Shown: in pieces, positions 1-5,246 of the stretch
Position numbering within the stretch: the stretch's first letter is position 1
How the letters are laid out: each line of letters opens with the position of its first letter
From: an uncultured Ruminococcus sp.
GTDB lineage: Bacteria > Bacillota > Clostridia > Oscillospirales > CAG-272
Assembly: GCA_902778205.1 (NCBI GenBank)
Contig: CACYWX010000258.1
Span: forward strand, 1 to 5,246
Length of the DNA: 5,246 nt
Direction of reading: 5' to 3'
The notes under the pieces: model-generated
The model's input: only the letters and a program-made list of their open reading frames with translations
The model's database searches: none
Told to the model about the DNA's origin: nothing
Translations under genes and position numbers: made by a program

Positions 1-2762
1 GGGAATGGATTTTCGACGATCCGGACCGCCGCCGGTACTATGTGCGGAAATACAACGATCTTTTCAATTCGGACCGCCCACGGGAATACAACGGGGAGCA
101 CCTGACCCTCGGCGGGATGAATCCGGAGATCCGGCTGCGGGACCACCAGCGGAACGCCATCGCGCACATTCTATACGGCGGGAATACGCTCTTGGCGCAC
201 GAGGTCGGGGCCGGAAAGACCTATGAAATGGCCGCAGCGTGCATGGAATCGAAACGCCTGGGACTGTCCACCAAAGCCCTGTTCGCCGTGCCGAACCACC
301 TGACGGAACAGTGGGCAAGCGAATTTCTCCGTCTTTATCCGTCCGCCAACATCCTTGTCACGACGAAAAAGGATTTTGAACCGGCGAACCGGAAAAAGTT
401 CTGCGCACGGATCGCCACCGGCAGTTACGACGCGATCATCATGGGACACTCGCAGTTTGAGAAGATCCCCATGTCGCAGGAGCGGCAGGAAGCGCTTCTC
501 CGTCAGCAGATCAGGGAGATCGAGGACGGCATCGAAGATCTCAAGAGGAGCCGGGGCGAGCGGTCCTCCATCAAGGACCTCGAACGGACGCGGAAGTCTC
601 TGGAGGCAAAGCTCGAAAAACTGCTGGACAAGCCGCGGGACGACGTGGTGACGTTCGAGCAGTTAGGCGTGGACCGGTTATTCGTGGACGAGGCGCACAA
701 CTACAAGAACCTGTTCCTGTACACGAAAATGCGGAACGTGGCGGGCTTATCCACCACGGACGCGCAGAAATCCAGCGACATGTACCTCAAATGCCGGTAT
801 CTGGACGAAATCACAGGCGGCAAGGGCGTGATCTTTGCGACGGGTACGCCGGTATCGAACAGCATGACAGAACTCTACACCATGATGCGCTACCTCCAGC
901 ACAACATGCTGGAACGGAAAGGCTTGTCCCACTTCGATTCCTGGGCCGCCACCTTCGGAGAAACGCAGACGGCGATTGAACTTGCGCCGGAGGGGACGGG
1001 ATACCGGGCGCGGACGCGGTTTGCCAAGTTTTTCAACCTGCCCGAACTCATGAACCTGTTCAAGGAAGCCGCCGACATCAAAACATCCGACCAGCTTCAT
1101 CTGCCCGTGCCGGAGGCGGAGTTTCACAACATCGTCGCAAAACCCACCGAAATCCAGCAGGAGATGGTGAAAGAACTGTCCAGACGGGCGTCCGCGGTTC
1201 ACAGCAGGCAGGTCGATCCGAAGACGGACAACATGCTCTCGATCACTTCGGACGGGCGCAAGCTCGGACTGGATCAGCGGATCATCAACCCGAACCTGCC
1301 GGACGATCCGGCAAGCAAGGTCAATCTGTGCGTTCAGAACATCTTCCGGATATGGGAAGAGGGGACGCCGGACAGGCTGACGCAGCTCGTGTTCTGCGAT
1401 TTGTCCACCCCGAAGAAAGCCCCCGCTCCGCCGAAACCGACGCGGATCGACGATCCGGAACTGCACGCGGTCGAGACGGCGGCGGACCGGATCGCGGAGC
1501 CGGAAGAAGCGCCGTTCTCGGTCTATGACGACATACGCGCAAAGCTCGTTTCCCGCGGCGTTCCCGCGGAGGAAATCGCGTTCATCCACGACGCCGACAC
1601 GGAGGTAAAGAAAAAGGAACTGTTCGCCAAAGTCCGGAACGGGACAGTGCGCGTTCTGATCGGCTCCACCTCCAAAATGGGGGCCGGGACAAACTGTCAG
1701 GATCGCCTGATCGCCCTGCACGATCTGGACTGTCCGTGGAGGCCGGGGGATCTGGAACAGCGGAAAGGCCGCATTGTGCGGCAGGGAAACAGGAATCCGA
1801 AGGTACACATTTTCCGGTACGTCACGGAGGGGACGTTCGACGCCTACCTCTGGCAGGTTGTCGAAAAAAAGCAGCAGTTCATCAGTCAGGTCATGACCTC
1901 CAAATCCCCGGTGCGTGCCTGCGACGATATCGATGAAGCGACGCTCTCCTATGCCGAAGTCAAAGCCCTCTGCGCCGGAGACCCGCGGATCAAGGAGAAG
2001 ATGGACCTTGACATTGAAGTCGCGCGGTTGAAGCTCCTCGAAGGAAATCACCGCAGCCAGCAGTACCGCTTGCAGGACGATATTTCGATGTATTACCCGA
2101 ACAAGATCGCCCGCACGGAAAAGGTGATTGCGGCTCTTGAAAGGGACAGGGAGACCGCCGCGGCGCATCCCCATCCGAAGGACGGATTCGCTGGGATGGT
2201 CGTAAAAGGTCAGGCATATCCGGACCGGGACGGAGCGGGCGCGGCCCTCTTGGAAGCAAGGAAGGACGCGACGGGGCCGGAAGAGGTGAAAATCGGAACT
2301 TACCGCGGGTTTGAGATGTCCGTCATGCTCATAAACTTCGGAAAAGACTACCTCCTCACCCTACGGGGGGAACTGTCGTACAAAGTGGAAATGGGCAGCG
2401 ATCCGCGCGGGAACCTGATCCGGCTCGATAACGCTCTGAACGGGATTCCAAACAAGATCACCGTCGAGCAGAAAACGCTGGAAGACACGCGGGCGGAGCT
2501 GGAAACGGCGAAAGGGGAACTCGGAAAACCGTTCCCGCAGGCGGAAGAGCTTGCCGCAAAATCCGCGCGGCTGGCGGAACTGAACGCGGCCCTGAACATC
2601 GACGGGCGTTCGGCGGCGGAGCCGGCGGTCGATCCCCAGGATTCCGCTCCGGAAGAGGCGGCGAAAGCAAAGCCGTCCGTGATGGAGCGGATTCAGGAAC
2701 TGAAAGCGCAGATCCGGAACACGGACGCCGGACCGAAACGGCGCACGGAACAGGTGATATGA
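1..2762 (+). CDS. C-terminal part of a giant SNF2/DEAD-like helicase protein (methylase-helicase family of conjugative elements), 5' partial
   Basis: The frame is open from the first complete codon (base 3) to TGA at 2760-2762, about 919 visible residues. The start is upstream: the GTG at 42 lies inside conserved family sequence (W-I-F-D-D-P-D-R just before it) and has no ribosome binding site. Counting that GTG as residue 1, superfamily 2 helicase motifs appear in order: Walker A AHEVGAGKT (52-60), motif II VDEAH (215-219), motif III FATGTPVSNS (265-274), motif V GSTSKMGAGTN (541-551) and motif VI QRKGRIVRQGN (573-583). A charged, probably coiled-coil insertion lies at about 145-200, between the ATPase motifs. 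A charged Ala/Glu-rich tail closes the protein after 815. All key ATPase residues are intact. From memory of the family, full-length members in gut Bacillota elements carry an N-terminal N6-adenine methylase domain and often exceed 2000 residues; that half is not visible here. Action on element DNA (remodelling, or protection as in phage P1 DarB-like proteins) is inference. Confidence 0.93.
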   Translation, partial: EWIFDDPDRRRYYVRKYNDLFNSDRPREYNGEHLTLGGMNPEIRLRDHQRNAIAHILYGGNTLLAHEVGAGKTYEMAAACMESKRLGLSTKALFAVPNHLTEQWASEFLRLYPSANILVTTKKDFEPANRKKFCARIATGSYDAIIMGHSQFEKIPMSQERQEALLRQQIREIEDGIEDLKRSRGERSSIKDLERTRKSLEAKLEKLLDKPRDDVVTFEQLGVDRLFVDEAHNYKNLFLYTKMRNVAGLSTTDAQKSSDMYLKCRYLDEITGGKGVIFATGTPVSNSMTELYTMMRYLQHNMLERKGLSHFDSWAATFGETQTAIELAPEGTGYRARTRFAKFFNLPELMNLFKEAADIKTSDQLHLPVPEAEFHNIVAKPTEIQQEMVKELSRRASAVHSRQVDPKTDNMLSITSDGRKLGLDQRIINPNLPDDPASKVNLCVQNIFRIWEEGTPDRLTQLVFCDLSTPKKAPAPPKPTRIDDPELHAVETAADRIAEPEEAPFSVYDDIRAKLVSRGVPAEEIAFIHDADTEVKKKELFAKVRNGTVRVLIGSTSKMGAGTNCQDRLIALHDLDCPWRPGDLEQRKGRIVRQGNRNPKVHIFRYVTEGTFDAYLWQVVEKKQQFISQVMTSKSPVRACDDIDEATLSYAEVKALCAGDPRIKEKMDLDIEVARLKLLEGNHRSQQYRLQDDISMYYPNKIARTEKVIAALERDRETAAAHPHPKDGFAGMVVKGQAYPDRDGAGAALLEARKDATGPEEVKIGTYRGFEMSVMLINFGKDYLLTLRGELSYKVEMGSDPRGNLIRLDNALNGIPNKITVEQKTLEDTRAELETAKGELGKPFPQAEELAAKSARLAELNAALNIDGRSAAEPAVDPQDSAPEEAAKAKPSVMERIQELKAQIRNTDAGPKRRTEQVI

Positions 2763-2839
2763 AGATGATCCCGTCAAGGTTTTTTCCCGGAAAGCCTATG
2801 GCGGGACGGCTGTCTCTGGACAAACGGTTTGAACTGTGA
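2759..2839 (+). CDS. Possible 26-residue mini-ORF overlapping the helicase stop
   Basis: An ATG at 2759 overlaps the helicase TGA as ATGA, the classic arrangement for translational coupling. The frame reads MKMIPSRFFPGK and onward for 26 codons, ending with TGA at 2837-2839, one base before the -10 element of the next gene's promoter. Only a weak AGG lies upstream, 4 bases from the ATG. I recognise no family. It could be a leader peptide, chance, or the beginning of a gene that once followed the helicase and was cut off when the zinc-ribbon cassette arrived. Existence as a translated gene is doubtful. Confidence 0.2.
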   Translation: MKMIPSRFFPGKPMAGRLSLDKRFEL

Positions 2840-2845
2840 TATACT
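2817..2845 (+). promoter_or_regulatory. Sigma-A type promoter of the zinc-ribbon gene
   Basis: The -35 element TGGACA (2817-2822, five of six to TTGACA) is followed by a 17-base spacer and the -10 element TATACT (2840-2845, five of six to TATAAT). TGA directly precedes the -10, giving an extended TGn motif. Transcription would start near 2852, leaving a leader of about 20 bases before the ribosome binding site and ATG at 2872. It is the best promoter-like sequence I found in the window and sits in the only gene-free gap upstream of a gene with lower G+C. Confidence 0.72.
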
Positions 2846-2871
2846 GTAACCACAAAAGTGAGGAAAAAGAT

Positions 2872-3141
2872 ATGGGAAAGAGCAACAAAGTCTGCCCTCG
2901 GTGCGGGCGAAAGATGAAATGCCAGTTCAACGGCTTACAGCATTGTAAATGCGGGATAAGCTGGATAAGGGAGGAGGGCTTTTTTGAACGGACGCCAGAC
3001 ATGATTTTCTGTCTGAAGCGCGTGAAAAAGGGCAAAGGTCCTCACACCATGCAGGTCCCGGATATTCGTTATCGTAACCGGGAGTTATTTGCCGACAGCA
3101 GCCCGGAAAAGAAACACAATAGACCCATGGAGACGGAATGA
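2872..3141 (+). CDS. Small zinc-ribbon protein, 89 residues, function unknown
   Basis: ATG at 2872 follows GTGAGG (AGG at 2861-2863) with an 8-base gap. The in-frame GTG at 2836 is rejected because it overlaps the promoter. The N-terminus has a zinc-ribbon pattern: C8-x2-C11 (CPRCG), then C25-x-C27 (HCKCG), with C17 and H24 nearby. A basic stretch (KRVKKGKG, 49-56) and a hydrophilic tail follow. There is no signal peptide or membrane segment, so it should be cytoplasmic. Such ribbons bind nucleic acid or proteins; nothing here picks a target. By hand count the gene is 50% G+C, against about 55-62% in sampled lines of its neighbours, and it has its own promoter and terminator. That looks like an inserted cargo gene. 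It is a hypothetical protein; the coding call is well supported by the start signals and cysteine pattern. Confidence 0.78.
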   Translation: MGKSNKVCPRCGRKMKCQFNGLQHCKCGISWIREEGFFERTPDMIFCLKRVKKGKGPHTMQVPDIRYRNRELFADSSPEKKHNRPMETE

Positions 3142-3156
3142 AGACCGTCTCTTTTT
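3130..3156 (+). terminator. Intrinsic terminator overlapping the zinc-ribbon stop codon
   Basis: GAGACGG (3130-3136) pairs perfectly with CCGTCTC (3145-3151) across an 8-base loop, followed by TTTTT (3152-3156). The TGA stop of the zinc-ribbon gene (3139-3141) lies in the loop, so the 5' arm is coding sequence. A ribosome finishing the gene would cover the 5' arm, so termination might depend on translation. It lies only 15 bases before the DUF3849 start, so it should also reduce readthrough into that gene and the mob genes. Confidence 0.75.
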
Positions 3157-3171
3157 CATTTGGGAGGATTT

Positions 3172-3681
3172 ATGCCAGAAGAAAAAGACTATCTCCCGGT
3201 GTACCGGGAACCGGCGTCCTACGCGAGGGAGAACGACGAGCTGAGTCCGTACCGTGTATCACGCCGAGAGAATATCGCATGTAAAGAAGCCATTGAAGAA
3301 TCGATCCGGAAACACTTTGACGGGATGCACCTCGACCCTGCCGCGGTAAAAGAGGTGCTGGAGGCGTTCGGTCGGAGCAGGACAATGTTTGTGCTTGCCG
3401 TAACGGTGAACGAAAAGGACTATGACGGTCGGTTCTCCCGGTCCAACAAGGAATGGGCGAAGAGCTTCAACATCCCCGAAGACCGGGATTCCGCGTTTGG
3501 GGACAACCGCCTGCCCTATGTCGTAAACAGCCACCCGGCGATTTTGGACGGATTCATCGACGAAACCCGGAGGGAGCTTGCGCGGAAGCCGTCCGTTCTG
3601 GGAAAACTCGCGGAGAACGCCTCCGCCGTAAAGAAAATACCGCCGAATCATTCGGCGAAGTCGAAGCAGGAAGTCCGGTAA
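3172..3681 (+). CDS. DUF3849 domain protein, 169 residues
   Basis: ATG at 3172 is chosen because GGGAGG (3162-3167) lies 4 bases upstream; the in-frame TTG at 3160 overlaps that site. The protein matches my memory of the DUF3849 family of conjugative elements. Blocks include PVYREPASYARENDEL (9-24), then ENIACKEAIEESI (33-45), FDGMHLDP (49-56), DGRFSRSNKEWAK (85-97) and VNSHPAILDGF (118-128), ending in a basic tail from about residue 138 that is likely disordered. No enzymatic motif, signal peptide or membrane helix is visible. In related elements this family sits near the helicase and mobilization genes, as here, so a role in element maintenance or transfer is plausible but untested. No separate promoter is evident between the upstream terminator and the start, so expression may rely on readthrough. 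The last codons contain an inverted repeat (3641-3657). Confidence 0.85.
   Translation: MPEEKDYLPVYREPASYARENDELSPYRVSRRENIACKEAIEESIRKHFDGMHLDPAAVKEVLEAFGRSRTMFVLAVTVNEKDYDGRFSRSNKEWAKSFNIPEDRDSAFGDNRLPYVVNSHPAILDGFIDETRRELARKPSVLGKLAENASAVKKIPPNHSAKSKQEVR
3641..3657. repeat. Perfect 7-bp inverted repeat with 3-base loop in the 3' end of the DUF3849 gene
   Basis: CGCCGAA (3641-3647), TCA, TTCGGCG (3651-3657). It lies 24 codons or fewer before the DUF3849 stop and is the first of three inverted repeats within 110 bases upstream of mobC. It has no T-tract. It could be a protein-binding half of the origin region, an mRNA hairpin, or chance in GC-rich sequence. Confidence 0.55.
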
Positions 3682-3684
3682 GCA

Positions 3685-3741
3685 GATTTCCACAAACGCG
3701 GAATAAGAGAGGAAAACGCCCGGATTTCCATGATTGCGGAA
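3685..3741. repeat. Spaced direct repeat GATTTCCA-N5-GCGGAA, two copies
   Basis: Copy 1 is at 3685-3703 and copy 2 at 3723-3741, start to start 38 bases. Both conserve GATTTCCA, a 5-base variable spacer and GCGGAA. Each copy contains TTCC and GGAA arms separated by 8 bases, so both can fold with the same loop size (4-bp stem in copy 1, 11-bp in copy 2). Iterated sites of this type are what a ribbon-helix-helix accessory protein such as the neighbouring MobC-like product would bind. Confidence 0.6.
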
Positions 3742-3748
3742 ATCCGGG
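3719..3748. repeat. Perfect 11-bp inverted repeat, candidate oriT hairpin or mob operator
   Basis: CCCGGATTTCC (3719-3729) pairs with GGAAATCCGGG (3738-3748) across an 8-base loop. It is the longest perfect stem I found in the window and lies 12 bases before the mobC start. No T-tract follows, so it is not an intrinsic terminator. Relaxase origins typically place such a hairpin next to the nick site and close to the mob genes. Its 3' arm shares GGG with the mobC ribosome binding site, so an RNA hairpin could also affect translation. The oriT assignment is inference. Confidence 0.6.
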
Positions 3749-3752
3749 GAGG
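3746..3752 (+). promoter_or_regulatory. Ribosome binding site that decides the mobC start
   Basis: GGGGAGG lies 8 bases before the GTG at 3761. The first three G residues are also the end of the 3' arm of the 11-bp hairpin, so folding could partly hide the site. A second GGGAGG at 3756-3761 abuts the GTG and is too close to serve it. Confidence 0.6.
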
Positions 3753-3760
3753 ACCGGGAG

Positions 3761-4108
3761 GTGAATCACACGAAGGAGAAACGCATCCGCGACACCATGC
3801 TCCGCTTCCGGGTCACGCCGGAGGAGCGGGAAACAATCGAGAAGAAAATGGAGGAATACGGCACCGACAACATGGCGGCGTACCTGCGGAAAATGGCAAT
3901 CGACGGGTACGTCATCCGTCTGGAACTGCCGGAGATCGGAGCGCTCACGGGACAGCTCGGGAAGGTAGGGAGCAACATCAATCAGATCGCCCGGCGCGTC
4001 AACGGAATGGGACACGTCGGGATCGAAGAAATCAGGCTTGCGCGGAAAGCGCTGGAAGAGATCCGGGACGGGATCAACCGCATCCTGACCCGGCTTTCTT
4101 CTCTCTGA
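3761..4108 (+). CDS. mobC: MobC-like relaxosome accessory protein (ribbon-helix-helix), 115 residues
   Basis: GTG at 3761 is preferred because GGGGAGG lies 8 bases upstream. The in-frame TTG at 3734 falls in the hairpin loop, and the ATG at 3797 has no well-placed site. Residues about 12-50 form a ribbon-helix-helix DNA-binding fold: strand TMLRFRVT (12-19), helix EERETIEKKMEEYG (21-34), then NMAAYLRKMAIDGY (37-50). Residues 57-105 match the conserved bacterial MobC domain, with GKVGSNINQIARRVN (67-81) as its signature. Length fits the family. Such proteins bind the transfer origin, bend or open it, and help the relaxase nick; some also repress their own operon. The gene ends 19 bases before the relaxase start, which implies one operon. 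The inverted-repeat cluster immediately upstream is a natural target. Confidence 0.9.
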   Translation: MNHTKEKRIRDTMLRFRVTPEERETIEKKMEEYGTDNMAAYLRKMAIDGYVIRLELPEIGALTGQLGKVGSNINQIARRVNGMGHVGIEEIRLARKALEEIRDGINRILTRLSSL

Positions 4109-4114
4109 CCGCGG

Positions 4115-4122
4115 AAAGGAGG
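4115..4122 (+). promoter_or_regulatory. Strong ribosome binding site pointing at an ATC codon
   Basis: AAAGGAGG is almost a full match to the anti-Shine-Dalgarno complement. Five bases separate it from ATC at 4128, the codon where the relaxase family normally starts with methionine (M-A-T-T-R-I-I in relatives, ATC-A-T-T-R-I-I here). The first in-frame ATG is at 4152, 29 bases from the site, too far for normal initiation. Confidence 0.75.
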
Positions 4123-4127
4123 ACCGC

Positions 4128-5246
4128 ATCGCAACGACACGAATCATCGCCATGCACCGGAACCGGGGCCGAACCGTGGCGCAATGCCTCCATGACCGGA
4201 CGGAGTACGCAAAGAACCCGGAAAAGACCGATGAATACGAACTGATCTCCGCATTCGGATGTGATCCCCACACCGCCGATGCGGAGTTTTTGTTTTCCAA
4301 AAGGCAGTATCAGGCCATGACCGGACGGGAGCAGAAAAGCGACGTGATCGCCTATCAGATCCGGCAGTCCTTCCGTCCGGGCGAGGTCACGCCGGAAGAA
4401 GCAAACCGGATCGGCTATGAGCTGGCGTCCCGGTTCCTCAAAGGAAAGCACGCTTTTCTCGTCTGCACCCATGCGGACAAGAAGCATATCCATTCGCACA
4501 TCATCTTCAATTCCACATCGCTGGACTGCAAGCGGAAGTTCCGGGATTTTCTCGGCTCCGGGCGGGCGGTGGCAAGGCTGAGCGACATTATCTGTCTGGC
4601 ACACGGCCTGTCCGTGATCGAGCATCCGAAGCGTCACAGTCATTCCGGTTACGACCGCTGGCTGGGAGAAAAGGCAAAGCCGTCGAAACGGGGGACTCTG
4701 CGCTCCGTCATAGACGGGATCCTCGAAAAGAAACCGAGGGATTTCGGAGAATTTCTTGCGCTGCTGGCGGAAGCCGGATATACAATCAAGCCGGGAAAGC
4801 ACACAGCCATGATTCCCCCGGGGGAGAAAAGAGCGATCCGCTTCGATTCCCTCGGTGACGGGTACACGGAAGAAGCGCTTCGGGCCATCCTCGCAGGAAC
4901 GCAGGACCACAAGCCGAGAGGCGCAAGGGCGAAAACCGCTCCTTCCGGTCATTCCCTCCTGATCGACATTGACGCAAAACTGCGCGAGGGCAAGGGCGCG
5001 GGATATGCGCAGTGGGCGAAGCTGTACAATCTGAAACAAATGGCCTTGACAGTCAGCTATTTGAAAGAACATGGACTGCTGGATTACGCCGAGCTGGAAC
5101 GAAAGTCGGCGGAGGCGTCGGAGCGGTTTCATGACCTTTCGGACCGGATCAAGGCGGCGGAAAAACGGATGGCGGAGATCACGGTCCTGCGGACACAGAT
5201 CATCAATTACATGAATACGCGGGAGGTATTCGCGGCTTACAAAAAA
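4128..5246 (+). CDS. MOB_P-type relaxase (relaxase/mobilization nuclease, PF03432-like), 3' partial, apparent ATC start
   Basis: The frame is open from 4089 to the window end with no stop, giving 373 codons from 4128. The enzyme nicks the transfer origin, stays linked to the 5' end through a tyrosine and leads the strand to the recipient. With ATC as residue 1: N-terminal strand ATTRIIAMH (2-10), probable catalytic Tyr27 in RTEYAKNPEKT (24-34), SDVIAYQIRQSF (71-82), and the metal-binding histidine motif HADKKHIHSHIIFN (115-128; H115, H120, H122, H124, N128). FRDFLGSGRAVARLSD (138-153) is also typical. A second domain (about 190-256) and a helical, coiled-coil-like tail (about 275-373) follow; by family length perhaps 60-180 residues are missing downstream. 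No ATG, GTG or TTG occurs in frame before ATG 4152. Starting there would keep Tyr27 but delete the first strand. A rare AUC start, a mutation or a sequence error are all possible. Confidence 0.92.
   Translation, partial: MATTRIIAMHRNRGRTVAQCLHDRTEYAKNPEKTDEYELISAFGCDPHTADAEFLFSKRQYQAMTGREQKSDVIAYQIRQSFRPGEVTPEEANRIGYELASRFLKGKHAFLVCTHADKKHIHSHIIFNSTSLDCKRKFRDFLGSGRAVARLSDIICLAHGLSVIEHPKRHSHSGYDRWLGEKAKPSKRGTLRSVIDGILEKKPRDFGEFLALLAEAGYTIKPGKHTAMIPPGEKRAIRFDSLGDGYTEEALRAILAGTQDHKPRGARAKTAPSGHSLLIDIDAKLREGKGAGYAQWAKLYNLKQMALTVSYLKEHGLLDYAELERKSAEASERFHDLSDRIKAAEKRMAEITVLRTQIINYMNTREVFAAYKK

Noticed and set aside
42..44. GTG at 42 as the true start of the helicase protein
   Set aside because: The upstream codons are open and encode conserved family sequence, and no ribosome binding site precedes the GTG. 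The gene extends out of the window.
747..2174. 475-codon open frame on the minus strand
   Set aside because: It lies antisense to the helicase domain, whose frame carries all the conserved motifs. The predicted product is Arg/Phe/Val-rich with no family resemblance, as expected from the complement of GC-rich coding DNA.
2771..2809. CCGTC...GACGG and TCCCG...CGGGA arms after the helicase stop, as a helicase terminator
   Set aside because: Stems are only 5 bp with long loops, and no T-tract follows. The only T-run (2780-2785) lies inside the loop.
3719..3748. 11-bp hairpin as an intrinsic terminator for the DUF3849 gene
   Set aside because: The stem is followed by GAGGACC and not by a run of T, so it lacks the termination signal.
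3730..4245. 171-codon + strand frame across mobC and the relaxase start
   Set aside because: It overlaps mobC in another frame and gives a low-complexity Arg/Gly/Ala/Pro-rich product. It is a shadow frame.
5046..5074. Perfect TTGACA -35 box inside the relaxase gene
   Set aside because: No TATAAT-like sequence lies 16-18 bases downstream (ACATGG at 17), so it is not a promoter.
4074..5132. 352-codon open frame on the minus strand
   Set aside because: It is antisense to the relaxase, which shows the catalytic tyrosine and histidine motifs in the + frame. The product has no recognisable domain, and the frame is explained by codon bias.
1..5246. CRISPR arrays, tRNA or rRNA genes, insertion sequences
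   Set aside because: I saw no regularly spaced repeats, no cloverleaf or rRNA-like sequence, and no transposase-like protein on either strand.

Overview
This 5.2 kb window lies inside an integrative and conjugative or mobilizable element. By gene content it resembles the Tn1549/CTn-type elements of gut Clostridia (Bacillota). The evidence is a methylase/helicase-type giant protein, a DUF3849 protein, a MobC-like ribbon-helix-helix accessory protein and a MOB_P-type relaxase, all on the + strand. Lines I sampled are roughly 55-62% G+C, and strong GGAGG ribosome binding sites precede most genes. That suits a moderately GC-rich clostridial host, but the host cannot be fixed from this sequence, because such elements move between lineages.

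Layout. Bases 1-2762 hold the C-terminal helicase half of a very large protein whose start lies upstream of the window. A 26-codon mini-ORF overlaps its stop by ATGA. Bases 2817-3156 form a self-contained cassette: a good sigma-A promoter, an 89-residue zinc-ribbon protein gene of about 50% G+C, and an intrinsic terminator whose loop contains the gene's stop codon. Bases 3172-3681 encode a DUF3849 protein. Bases 3641-3760 carry a cluster of inverted repeats, including a perfect 11-bp stem and a second, degenerate copy of the same motif. This is the best candidate for an oriT or an autoregulatory operator. Bases 3761-4108 encode the MobC-like protein. Bases 4128-5246 encode the relaxase, which runs off the window end.

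How the genes would work together (inference from families): the MobC-like protein binds repeats at the origin and recruits the relaxase, which nicks the DNA and pilots the strand during conjugation. The large methylase/helicase is thought to act on or protect element DNA. The DUF3849 and zinc-ribbon proteins are unassigned passengers or accessory factors.

Three points stand out. The relaxase reading frame has no ATG, GTG or TTG where its ribosome binding site and family alignment place the start; the codon there is ATC. The iterated inverted repeats sit directly upstream of mobC. The zinc-ribbon gene looks like a late-inserted, independently transcribed cargo unit between otherwise contiguous element genes.
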